Shown here one piece after another: positions 23,253 through 34,600 of a stretch of DNA of 64,000 nt. The first letter of the stretch is position 1. Every line of letters starts with the position of its first letter. Under the pieces are notes generated by a model, which did not search any database, had not been told where the DNA came from, and saw nothing but the letters and a program-made list of their open reading frames with translations. The DNA is from Lasiodiplodia sp. COLG20 (lineage: Eukaryota > Ascomycota > Dothideomycetes > Botryosphaeriales > Botryosphaeriaceae): contig VNWV01000001.1 of NCBI GenBank assembly GCA_009801085.1, positions 7,626,001 through 7,690,000 of the forward strand, read 5' to 3'. Position numbers and translations under genes: made by a program.

Positions 23253-24494
23253 ATGTACTCCCAAGCTATGCTCACTGTGGCTCTGAGCCTCTTCGGCTCG
23301 GCCTCTGCCCACATGATCATGAACCACCCCACGCCCTACAGCGCCTCCAAGGTCCAGAGCAGCCCTCTCGACGGCACCACCTATGCCTTCCCTTGCCAGG
23401 GTGGCACTGATGCCAGCTACTACACGGGCACCGCCACCGAGATCGCCGCTGGTGACAACACCACCCTCAGCTTCACTGGCTCTGCCGTCCACGGTGGTGG
23501 TTCTTGCCAGGTCTCCGTGACCTACGAGAACCCCCCGCCTGCTGACCAGTCCAAGTGGAAGGTCATCCACTCCATGATCGGCGGCTGCCCCGCCTCTGCT
23601 ACCGGCAACATCGCGACCTCGGGCACCGACTCCGATGGCCGCCCCAACGGCGAGCAGTGCTCTGGCGAGAGCGGCGACAACTGTGTCAAGCAGTACTCGA
23701 TCCAGATCCCCAAGGAGCTCAAGACCGGTAAGGCCACTTTCGCCTGGACCTGGTTCAACAAGATCGGCAACCGCGAGATGTACATGAACTGCGCTCCTAT
23801 TTCGATCACCGGTGGCTCTGACAGCGACGACTACTACAACTCTCTTCCCGACATGTTCGTTGCCAACATCCCCGGCAAGTGCACCACCGGCGAGGGTGTC
23901 CTCGAGTTCCCCAACCCTGGCACCAGCGTTGAGAACGGTGACTCTGTCAGCTCTGCTGCCATTGGCTCCTGCGACTCTGGCCTGAACGCCAACGGCGGTG
24001 GCTCTAGCTCTGGCTCTGACTCCAGCTCCGGCTCCTCTGCTGCCGCTTCCCCCGCTGCCTCGACCCCGGCCGCTGGCTCTACTCCTGCTGCCAGCACTCC
24101 TGGTGTCTTCGCCCCCGGTGCCGCTTCTGCCTCTTACACCGCTACCTCCATGGCCACCGTTGTCGTCACCCAGTCCTCCGCTGCTGGTGGTGCCGCCGCT
24201 ACTCCTGCCACCCCCGTCGCCGGTGGCTCTGGCGCTGCCAGCACCCCGGCGAGCAGCAGCGGCGACTGCCAGACTTGCTCCAACAACGGTGCTGTCGTCT
24301 GCATTGGCAGCGACTCCTTCGGCATCTGCAACAACGGCTGCGCTGTCAAGCAGGCTCTCGCCGCCGGCACCACCTGCTCCAACGGCACCATCAGCAAGCG
24401 TGACACTGGCAGCTGGTTCCGTGGCAGCCACGCCAAGGCTCACGCTCGCGCCGTCGCTCGGGCTGCTGCTGCCGCTGTCCACAGGAGCTCTTAA
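23253..24494 (+). CDS. Secreted AA11 lytic polysaccharide monooxygenase with C-terminal Cys-rich module
   Basis: Intronless, 413 residues. I chose ATG 23253 (acaATGtac) because it starts a clean signal peptide of residues 1-19 (MYSQAMLTVALSLFGSASA) whose removal exposes His20, the N-terminal copper ligand required of LPMOs. The AA11 domain spans ~20-235: HMIMNHPTPY, GSAVHGGGSC with His80 as second copper ligand, and FNKIGNREMYMNCAP with Tyr177 as probable axial residue. A Ser/Ala/Thr/Pro-rich, likely O-glycosylated linker (~240-335) follows. The Cys-rich module at ~338-380 (CQTCSNNGAVVC, FGICNNGCAVKQALAAGTTCSNG) resembles the X278 chitin-binding modules often attached to AA11. After it comes SKRDTG, a possible Kex2 site, and an Ala/Arg/His-rich tail. 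AA11 enzymes oxidatively cleave chitin. The family is secure; substrate and binding role are inferred. Confidence 0.93.
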   Translation: MYSQAMLTVALSLFGSASAHMIMNHPTPYSASKVQSSPLDGTTYAFPCQGGTDASYYTGTATEIAAGDNTTLSFTGSAVHGGGSCQVSVTYENPPPADQSKWKVIHSMIGGCPASATGNIATSGTDSDGRPNGEQCSGESGDNCVKQYSIQIPKELKTGKATFAWTWFNKIGNREMYMNCAPISITGGSDSDDYYNSLPDMFVANIPGKCTTGEGVLEFPNPGTSVENGDSVSSAAIGSCDSGLNANGGGSSSGSDSSSGSSAAASPAASTPAAGSTPAASTPGVFAPGAASASYTATSMATVVVTQSSAAGGAAATPATPVAGGSGAASTPASSSGDCQTCSNNGAVVCIGSDSFGICNNGCAVKQALAAGTTCSNGTISKRDTGSWFRGSHAKAHARAVARAAAAAVHRSS

Positions 24495-27400
24495 ATGAGA
24501 ATCTTCAACGGCAGAGCACCCACCCCCAGCAGCCAAGTACAGCACAGCTGAACGCTCCTCCACAACCTGCTGCGCGGGTTCTGTTGGTGGGTCAGTCTGC
24601 ATGACGTTCATGATCCTTATACATTCTCACACATGGCCATCATGGCATTGGCATTTTTGGAGTCTTTTTACGAACCTTCTTCTCTTCACTTCTTAGACTG
24701 AACTTGGACCTTTTTTTCTTGTCCAGTTCAACATTTTTAGGGCATCTCGGATGGCATGGCATGGCATGGCGCGCGACTCAGGTCATGGTTTGGTCAGAAG
24801 GGTTGGATTCTGGGAGGCTAGCATGCACATCGCATCGTGATAGCTTTTTTCTTGGTGCCATTTGGTAACCGCTTCTCTCTTTACTGTACAGATATGTGAA
24901 AAAGAATTCATCTTGCTTTCCGCAACATACTTTGATCTCACTCCATTGGTGCACTGTGAATGCTCTCCACACAACACGCAGCGATCTCACTACAAAGCTT
25001 CATTGGTGCAATGCGAATAAAACTCTGACGTTTTCTAAACTTTGGCGTTTCTGCAATAAGCTTACTCTTCTTTCCCTTTGGAGATTATTGCATGCAGGTG
25101 TTTGTTGGTTCGGAGATGGGGAAGGGGGCGTTCTGGTGTCTCGGAACAGGGGTGACTGTGCGACAAAGTTGTCTCAACCCGCAACGCCCAACGTGACAAC
25201 AGCTATCCGCTAATCTTGCACTTTGCTTAAAGCTATACACAGTACTAAGTCGATCATGGCGAAATCCCCATGATGATGAGCCACGCTCTGTCCTCCGTAC
25301 CCCATTTCCCCGCTACGTTATCATGCACCATCGCAAATAGTCCGTTCACGATGGCGAAGCGGCCAACAAGGGCTGTGCTGCGCCAGACATGCACGAAGGA
25401 GAAAAAAACGGAGTCTTGCAAATTTTCTTTGTGGGATGGGGCAGAAGGCTTGGAACGCTTATGCAGCTGCGGCGCGATGGAACATTCCAAAATTTTTCTC
25501 TTCCCTTGCAGACGTTGAGCATGGATGATCCGCAACAGCAGGGTTGACCACAGGCGCCTCCGGCGGGTGGCACGCGATCCGCGCGGGTGAGTGTATGCGT
25601 CAATATGCAGGTACGCGATCTTTCTCCTGCAAGAGGGCATCGCCACTAATCGCGCCGAATTGCTTGGTGTCATGGTGGCGGCGAATGGAAAAAGGCGGGG
25701 GTCTACCAGATCAGAAATGTTGGTTGCACTAAGTGCTCCTGCAAAAGCTTGAGTTCGCGGCATTTATCGAAACTGTGGTCCGCTAAGTTGCTTAACGCCA
25801 ACACGTGTTGGAAGAATTTTCTGGTCTGGGCCGGGTCTTGCGGCACGCCCTTCGGGAGGAAGCGCAGAAAACGTCCGGGACGGGAAGGTGATAGGCTCCG
25901 CTTGGTGGGAATGTCTGGCCATATCAGGGATTCCGATGTTTTTGTTTATTTGGATGCGCCGGTGCCTGATAGTTGACCAGAGGTGGCGAAAGCGGACCGT
26001 TGAGCGTTCAGGCACCAGGGGTAGCGGAGAAGACTGGTACACTACTAGAAATGCCGAATACATGCCACACATGCCTCAATCATGATGGACGGAGAATACT
26101 CCGTCTGGAAGAAGTATGAGAATGTGCTACTCGTACGCAAGAATGGAAGAGCCTTGAATCAGGGGCATTCTTTTTTTTTTTTTGGTCGCATGCGTAAGGT
26201 GCTCTTCCATCCCATCATAATTACGTATAACTAGTAGCAGTGCAAATTTCGTCATCATGCATGCTTTCTAGAATCACTCTTAGTGCACAACGAAGAGGAT
26301 TTGAGCGCGGAAGCCGCGTATGCACTCGCCTATCATGAGGTCATGATTCGAACAAAGGTTGTGGCCTGATAATTGATCGCCCGACAAAAAAGCAAAGAAC
26401 CTTGCCATCGACCGGTCCCAGCGCTCGTCTGTTCTCCACTTAGTGGCTGGCTGAAGAACGGGGAAACTGTTCCGCAGGTGGTTGCCCCGCTTTGAGGAGA
26501 GCTCTCATGTAGATTGTGGTAAGTCGATGCCGCAGGCTTGCCGCTGCTTAGGCATCGAGAATCCAGCAGGGATCCTCATGAAGATCCTAAAATTGGTGTT
26601 GCTGCTCTCTTTTTTTCCAGCGATAGCCGCGAGATTGAACGGCAGAAGTGTGTGATGCTTTAGTTGAACATACAACGAAGTAACGACATACCAAATGTCT
26701 TCCAGGTGCTGTGATTATACAGAAGTATAGATGCAGATGATAACCGGGGTGGTAGAGCTCGTTCCCAAGGTGGAGGTATGGTTGTCGCGAGGCGAATGCA
26801 AACGCGAATTGAAAACTTCACTTCGCAACAATCTTCAAGGATTCATCCTATCATACAGCAGCTCCAACTATACTAGACGGCACATAACAAGCGCTTGCAG
26901 CGCTAAAAGCTTAAAGACAATTGCAGATCTTAAAGTCATTCGATAGCATAAAATGATTATACTAGCCGGGATCTAGCGCCGCTGACACTCTTTATTGCTC
27001 TAGTCGCTGTGATAGCAATGCATTGGAAAGTGAATAAAGCGAAGAGCACAAGAAATGTACTGCTAGCCTTGGCTCGATGATAGCACCGAGCCTCGGAGAG
27101 GGCCGGGTTGCAGCAGGGTGTGAGGGATGGGTTGTGAGAACAAGGTTGCTTGGCAACAGGGGAGGCGAAACTTTGCGGAGCTCAATAACCTCAAGGACGG
27201 CTCGACTTGGTATGTGACAGAATCACTACCATTCCGGTGTCATTGTGATTTACCTGAGTGGCAGGTATATCAGCTTCATCGTCAGAAACGGCATAGGAGT
27301 GTCGCGAGCTCATCCACAGTGCTCTGGCCATGAAAACGGGTTCCCGCGCCTCTAGGTATGAGCTGCTTCTGGGACTAGCCTTGATTGAGCTGTTCAGCAA

Positions 27401-28280
27401 GGCAATGGTGTATCTTGACATTATAGGCCAATTAAGCTGTAACTGAAGGCAGACGCCCTTGGAGCGAGTTGCGTTGAGCACCAGAACGGGGAGCCTTCCC
27501 CAACCGGTAGAGCGGCTAGGCAGCAAAAACGGATCATGTGGGGTGGCAGAGGAATCTTGAACAGTCATAGCACGATGGACCAAGGCACTGGTCGTTTTGC
27601 CAGTCAGTCTGGAGAGGAAGTGAGAAGTCACGGCAGCATAGACAACCCAACACGGGCCAAAGATGACGGGAAGGAAAGGGCGCATACGCACGTGAGTCTC
27701 AAGTCTCCATGTGGGCGACCTCAGTGCAATACCTACCAGGCGTCTTCCTGAGCGGGACGCATGTGGGTGAGTCTGCATCCAGTGCTTGCTGCCTTCCCGT
27801 CCTGAGACGCAGGTGACTGTTCTCGAGCAGGTGATGACCCTCTTTGTCGATGACGCAGGCCGCCCGCCCTGCAAATAGTGGAAGCTTCCAAATTTTGCAG
27901 TTGCCCGCCGCAACCAAGGGTCTCTCGCTGCTTCCCTAAGTGGGCTGCTGCCTATCGTCCAGCTGCCTGGCCAGGTGGCCCAAGCTCACCAGGGCCCTAT
28001 AAATTCCCCCCGTCCTCCCTTGCCAAACCTTTTCTTCTTTTCTCCAGTCCGAGTGCAGGAGCATTTTCCATGCGAGTGAAGCATTTGCTGACGCTGGAAT
28101 TTTGCTAGTTGAAAACTACAACTATTTGACCTCTCTTGTTGGCCTGCGGGTCGGCAAGGAATATTTGGAACCCCAAGAAAGCCTCAGGCCTTCTGACAAC
28201 GTGGACTTTTCGTTGAACGTCTCGCCTTGCGCAGGACTTCGAGGAAGAGGCTCATATCCCAAAAACCGCATTCCATCGCA
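24495..28280. other. Gene-poor spacer downstream of AA11
   Basis: 3.8 kb. A short ggcat-type tandem repeat lies at about 24750-24772 and a T run near 26171. Composition drifts to AT-rich at 26.1-27.1 kb. The longest frame (27913-27191, minus) has no domain and no consistent codon use. The last ~300 bases before 28281 hold a TATA-like site. I see no tRNA, transposon ORF or pseudogene I can name. Confidence 0.5.
27997..28004 (+). promoter_or_regulatory. TATA-like element of the RmlD/MAT2B-like gene
   Basis: CTATAAAT occurs 277 bases before the ATG at 28281 and is followed by a C-rich run and a C/T-rich tract around 28010-28045, a common arrangement around fungal transcription starts. Consensus and position are the only support. 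Confidence 0.35.
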
Positions 28281-29463
28281 ATGAGCGGCACTGCGCTTGT
28301 CACCGGCGGTATGCATCGCGGAAAACACCATGACGTCGCCCGACGCTGACCTTGACAGCCACTGGCCTCCTCGGCAGCCAGGTTGCCCAGGCCTTCGAGG
28401 CTCGCGGCTGGTCCGTCGTCAGGACGGGCCTGACACGCGCATCGCCGCCTTTGACCATCAAGCTGGATCTGTTGGACGCGGCCGCCATCGAAAAGGCGCT
28501 CGACGAGGTGAAGTAAGCTGCCCTTGTTGCCCCGCCACCCGTATCTTTACTCACAACCTGTGCCGCAGGCCCGACGTCATCGTCCACTGTACGTATTCCG
28601 CCCGCCACTGAAACGCGACCGCTACGCGTCACACAAGCCCGCTCACACATCCTCCCCCGCCAGGCGCCGCCGACCGCTCCCCGGACTCCTGCTCGACCAA
28701 CCCCGCCGCCGCCCGCGCCCTCAACGTCGATGCCGCCCGCACGCTGACCGCCGCCGCCGCCCGCCGCTCCATCTTCACCCTCTACATCAGCACCGACTAC
28801 GTCTTCCCCGGCGTCCCCGGCGACGCCCCCTACGCCCCGCTCGCCGCGACCCAGCCGCCCAACACGTACGGCCTGACCAAATGGGAGGGTGAGAACGCCG
28901 TGCTGGCAGCCTCTGCCGAGCACCGGAACAAGGATTCCCACCCACGGCCTCTCGCCGCCGCGCTGCGCGTCCCCATCCTCTACGGCAAGGCCGGCAAGCC
29001 GTCTGACAGCGCGGTCAACTGCCTGGTCGAGCAAGTGCGCAAGGCGGCGGCGCTGGGCCCGGCCGAGGAGAAGATCAAGATGGACGACTATGCCCTGAGG
29101 TACCCGACCAACACGGCTGATGTGGGCCGCGTGTGCGTCGATGTGTGCGCGCTGTACACTGGACGGACGGAGCCTGGCCCTGAGGCTCCGGCACGCCTGC
29201 CGGAGATTCTGCATTTTTCGAGCGAAGATTGCAAGACGAAGCTGGATATGTGTAAGGTGCTGGCTGGCATACTTGGAGTAGGAATCGAGGGTTTGGAGGC
29301 GTTCAGGCCGTCTGAGGAAGAATTAAAGGCGGAGGAGAGGGGCGAGAGGGTCAGGAGGCCGTATGACTGTCACCTGGACACCAAGGAGACGAGGGCTCTA
29401 GGCATTGACTGCAGCTGTGTGGATTTTGCCGAGTGGTGGAGGAAAGAATTGGGAAGGGAATAA
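28281..29463 (+). CDS. RmlD-like / MAT2B-like NAD(P)-dependent short-chain dehydrogenase family protein
   Basis: Four exons: 28281-28308, 28359-28512, 28569-28588, 28664-29463. GT-AG introns are 50, 56 and 75 nt; the third exon is only 20 nt. The product is 333 residues. Splicing restores ALVTGATGLLGSQVAQAF, an N-terminal Rossmann motif (TGxxGxxG), then KPDVIVHCAADRSPD and a conserved YISTDYVFPG, PPNTYGLTKWEGE (YxxxK) and ALRVPILYG. These are hallmarks of extended SDR proteins of the dTDP-4-dehydrorhamnose reductase group, whose eukaryotic members include the regulatory subunit of methionine adenosyltransferase (MAT2B). Many fungi have one copy annotated this way. The C-terminal ~100 residues are more divergent. 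I favour the MAT2B-like annotation because no nucleotide-sugar genes are nearby, but a reductase activity cannot be ruled out. Confidence 0.9.
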
Positions 29464-31671
29464 GGTGCATGTATCCCAATTCGGATAAGAGGTGGAGAGA
29501 AGAGCACCAGCTTTGTAGTTGCTATGTTCAAATCTCCCGCGGAATCGAATTGCTTGTAGATGTAATACATCACATTTAGACACAAAGGATATGCCGTCCA
29601 CACCCATAGCTCACCAGAAATATTGCCCTTTTCGTACGTGGATAGCTAGACTTTTTTTTCTCTTGGTTGTGCAATTCTCAACCCCACATGTACATGCGGG
29701 TACCCGTTTCAACTACTCAGGATGAGCAGCTCATTTTGCGGGTTATGGAAGGGCAGGGTGTCTTACAACATACTATGACTACTTGGTATGCTGATCCTTC
29801 TATAAGACATTTAGCCACGCCTCATATCTTGCCATTTGAAACTAGTAGCACACACGCGAGCTGTCTGACTCTTTACGTGTAAGACCAATGCTTTCTGTGG
29901 AAATGCTGCATCCACAACACCCTCGTGAAATTACTGTCTCAGACATAGACGGAATGAATGGAGACTTTGAAATATGCTCGCGGAAACGTCAATGAGCAAT
30001 GTTTGGGCTGAGGGTCGAGTGACACCAACCGTGATTCTCCTACGATTGAGATAGACAAAAACGCATAACTATGTTCATCTGATACGCATGCTGCTTCCAA
30101 TCTTTCCATATCCAACGACCACGCCCGCAGTTGAAATTTTAAACCGTTCACCTTCACCGCCATCAAATTCAAATGGCCTAATGGTCAACGTCACAAGCTT
30201 CCAGAGGCCCCCAATCTCACCATCACACTTTCCCAAACCCCCAAAGCTAACCGAATGTAGATGCTGCCATTCTAGTCCAGTCAAAGCGAAAGATCACTCA
30301 ACTCGATGCGGCCTCGGGCGCGTTGGCGCTTGTCAACCCCCTTCCTCCGTCGTAGACTCTATTCAACTTGGCATCCCAGAATCGAATGTGTTAAGCGCTC
30401 ACAGTCAGTTCCGGGAGTGAAATCAAAAGCGCCAGAGATTTCCCTCTTTATCTACACTAATGCAACCTGTAATTCTAGAGCCAGAGACACTTTGCAAAGG
30501 TACGTAGAATTTCCTAGTAGGGTGGTCTCTGGAAGCTTCGTGTTTCCTTTTCTTTTTTTTTCCCTTCCATCATACCGGGTAGATGAGAACCTTTTATCTC
30601 TGTACTGGCGCAGCGCCAAACAGAGAGCTACGAATCAACTCGTCGCCCACACCACACACGCCGCGGAACTGGTCACCTTTACTTTCCAGAAGTGGGACGC
30701 GAAGCGTGCGAAGACTGAGGACGCTGTCTGGAAGCCGTTCAACCTGATCGACGGTCTGGAAGATGAGATCGACAAGAGGCAATTGCGTGCGGCGTTGCTG
30801 GAATTGACAGGCGCTTGGAACCAGAAAGCCACACCATAACCGAAGATGTCAAGAGGCATCACTAAGGCCACCAAGCGGTCGCCACCAATTTCGGAAGAGT
30901 AATTGGAGCTCTCACACGGAAGGCAATCCGTAAGGACACCCTGGAACAAGCGATGAAGGAGACTTGTTGCCAGGCGCCACTGATACCTCGCCTGAATAAT
31001 GCCTCCGATTTATTAAAGTGCATTAAGCTCTGCCCCATCCCACCTATCACAGGTGATAAAAAGGTCACAACGATATGGCAAGATATAAATTAAATAAATG
31101 ACCAACACCTTTACATACCCATACCATCCGAAACACTTCGTCTCTATCGTACATTGCCAAGAACCCAAAACTCCCACGCTAGCCAATGGCTCGGCTACTT
31201 GCTACTCGATACAACTGAAGGTACACAATAGCGCTTTTTGATATGCCAACGCCGTACGCGCCCCAGCTCTGTGCTTACTTTTACTTTTGTGTTTTCATAC
31301 GGAAAAATATGTGGTGTGATGAATATGAAATTGATAATCATGTATGCTCCAGAGGCCCCCCGTAGAAATGCTAACGCTCTTATCAGAGAAAAACAGAAAT
31401 AAAATCTTTTGCCATGGTGCAAGGAAATCCAGGATACCCCATGGGACGATGACCAAAGGAAAGAAGAAATGAGACTCATCTCTACGGCATCAAGGAATAA
31501 GGAAAGAAAGAAATTAGAGTAAAGTTTATAGAGAAGGAAAATAAAGAAAAGAAATAAAAGACAAACCCATGAAACCCAGAGTACAGACGGAAAATCCGAA
31601 AAAAAAAAAAAAAAAAACTCGGTCCAGCATGGAGCCCCACACACATTGATGAGTCTTTCTCAACCGCCACA
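29464..31671. other. Convergent spacer between the MAT2B-like gene and cyk3
   Basis: 2.2 kb between converging genes, mostly AT-rich. There is a 20-base A run at about 31598-31617 and A/G-rich sequence at 31490-31560, likely in the cyk3 3' UTR region. One + strand frame at 30306-30839 (177 codons) has a plausible-looking acidic end but no recognised domain (see findings). Nothing else can be supported. Confidence 0.5.
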
Positions 31672-34600
31672 TTAGAAGCTCTCCCACTCGGCGAATACGC
31701 ACCACCTCGCAGATCTATCCGCCAACACGAGACCTCGCCAGGTACCTCTCTCTCCAATCTTGATGATCGTCTCCCACACGCTCCCATCACCACCTTCTCT
31801 CTCTCCATCACTCGCGCCTCCCACACCTGCTCCATGACTGTTGGCAAGCATGTGCTCGCTCTTCCGCATCAACCTGATGATCTTGCCTGACGGGCTCTGG
31901 ATCGCCAACTTGGCTGGTTTCTGGCTTGCGCCGGGAGCTGTCTTGGAGGCCATGAGAGGGTCCGAGCCGGATGATGAGGCGCTGAAGACGGACCCAGCGT
32001 TAGATGCGGATGCGGACACCATACTGAGCGCCGAGTTCGGACGGGCGAAGGGGTTAGGCGAAATGCGTCCAGAGAGCATGGCGGAGCTGGTGGACTGGGA
32101 ATGCATGTGGTTCGGTCCTGACGGCGTATTGGTCCAGGTAAGGGACGATGGGTGCTGGCGGACAGCAAACACGAAGGTGTTGTTGACAGCAAGGCGGGCA
32201 CACTGCGGCTGTGCGACGTAGAGATCGTGACGTTGAGCGTGTGGAGTAGGGTGAAGCGTGACGAACTCATACGGCGGGTTCTGACCAACGTGGGTGAGCG
32301 GCAATGCGAAGACGAGAGGATGAGGGTTTGATTTGATTGAGTGCTGGAAATAAAGTTAGCATCGTCTTCGAGAAGTTCAGGTACGATAGTGAGACATACC
32401 ATCAGCCCCTTCTTCCCCGCGTACACCTTCAGAGTGGCATGCCCTTCATCGCCTGGCAGCAACGCCTTCACGGTGTACCTCTTGCGACCACCAATCCATT
32501 CGGGCTGGCATAAGGCCCTCTTCCGACATGTTTCACCGCTCTCGAAAAAGTCTCCATCGCCATCCCGTGCGAAAATCCTTGCCTCAACTTCAGCCACGGC
32601 TTCTACGTCCTCCGGCACGAAGAAATGAATGTGCGCCATTTCCAAGTTCTCCAGGTTTAGGAGACTCGTGTCGAAGTCCGCAATCTCTATGTCGTTCATG
32701 AAGTAGGGTGGGCAAGCGCAAGGTAGCGCCATAAGGACCTCGTGAGAAAGTGGCGGAATGATATGCTGTGCTTCCGGAAGAAGTGGAACGTGGGTGTAGC
32801 ATATTTCTGACGGACGTGCGAGGAAGAAGCCACTCTCTGCAACTTGACTTCCAGCGCTGGAGTACGACGCGCGCCTGGGATTAGTGGGATTCGCGAGAGA
32901 GCAGTCCATGATACGCCACTCGCCGTCAACGATGACGGCGTTCCACCAATGATTTGGATGCGCGATCATTTCGAAGTCTAGCTCCTCACCCGGTGCCTTG
33001 AGATATCCACGGATCACCTCAGAGTGCAATCCGACTGCTGCGCACATGTCCATGACCAAGACGGCGATCTCTTCGCTGCAGCCGCGTTTCGATTGGATGA
33101 CCCGCCTGGTGTCGACGTCGCCTTCGAAATCTTCTTCCCAGGCAATGCGTTCAGAGACCCACGTGAAGATGGCTCGCAGTCTTTGGACGTCGCTGCGGTA
33201 AGGCCTACACACATAACCTTGGGCGAGGCTGGCCGGAGTCGTCATTGGAGGTAGGCCCTGGATGAAACGAGTGTTCTTGTCAACGAGACCAAGATTGCAC
33301 TGACTGAAGTCGAGCGGTTCAGGAACTGGCAGCCCGTCAAGGCCTTCATCACCCTCGATGGATTCTAGAAGGACCTCTATGGGGTTGATGACTATGATGT
33401 CGTTCATCTGGCAGCGTTCGGCACGCTCGATACGCTCGTTCTTGCTGAGAGAATTAGAGCGATTGACGTCTCGCCGGACCTGCACCCAATCCACAGAACC
33501 GCCCATACCCATTTCCTTCGCCACAGTGCTGCTAGGACGGAAAGTAGCTGTTCCTCCAGCGATTGAAGTAACACCGGCCGGTAGTATGCCTGCTCCTCGC
33601 GAAGCAGGCCTACTAGGACTTGAAGAAATAGTGTTTCTCGCGTTCGCAGCGTTAGCCTTTGCTGACGAGATCATCTTCTTGAAGAAGCCAGTCCTCTTTG
33701 GCTTGGGTGATGTCAGGCCGCCCAGCGGGCCACCGCCCTCTACAATATTGCCAGACCATTCAGTGCTCGACGAGTTCTGTTGCTGACTGGTTGCGTGGCT
33801 TGAATGATACGAGATACCTCCGCTGAAGGGGCTGTCTGGCCTGCCGTCCAGTGATCCCACAATACTGCCAGCACGTGGACGAGAGACCTCCACCACACTC
33901 TTGGACCGTTCGCGATGTTCTCTGATGGTGCCGCCGATGCCCCATTTTCTCCTTGCGAAACTTCCAGAGCTGGTTGCAGAGTTGGCGCCGGCAGATGTAC
34001 CACTCCACAACGTATGTCCCGTACTGTTCGTTGCCTCGGTGGAATTCGTAGCGTTGGTTTTGGTCGTGAATGTGCGTCCTAGGCCTTGTTTCGCGACTTC
34101 GTATGCAGATTTGCGATGCTTCAGCGTTGGCTTCCGGAATACGCCGTCCTGCGAATTCCCCCCTACGGAGCTCTGAGATCTACTCTCATACATCGAGTCT
34201 TGTCTGGAATCAGCATATACAGTTAGAGGCCTCGGGTTTCTGGAAGTTTTTGGCGGCGGTGCTGGCGGCGGGCCTTCTTGATCGGTTGGAATGAACAGCT
34301 CATCCTGTGGTGCTGGGCTGCGACTGCTCAGCATCCGCAGTCGTTCCTCCATTCGCTGGACGTAATTGCCCACTTGAGGCGGTCCATCTGGCTGAGGACC
34401 AACCGTGTTAGATCGACCTTGGGTATCCATCCTTGCAGGAGGCATGTCATTTTCCAGGGCACCCAGGCCAAGGGAAGTATTTGGCCGGAGCCTTCTTGGA
34501 TTAGCAAAGGCCTCGCCGAACGCCTCCGGTGCCCAAGGGTCGGCCGGTGTGCGTGCTCTAGCAGGCGACGGGCTCCGTTTAGCAACCGTCATATCCTCAA

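Noticed and set aside
23109..24611. 500-codon minus-strand open frame over the AA11 gene
   Set aside because: It is the antisense shadow of the GC-rich AA11 coding sequence; its Gly/Val/Ala composition mirrors the sense Ala/Thr/Pro codons and no domain is present.
26171..26184. Poly-T run as a retroposon tail
   Set aside because: No target-site duplication or recognisable element adjoining it; similar T runs occur near several genes in this window.
27191..27913. 240-codon minus-strand frame in the AA11-MAT2B spacer
   Set aside because: No recognisable domain, no coding-like periodicity by eye, neighbouring frames equally open; kept only as part of the spacer description.
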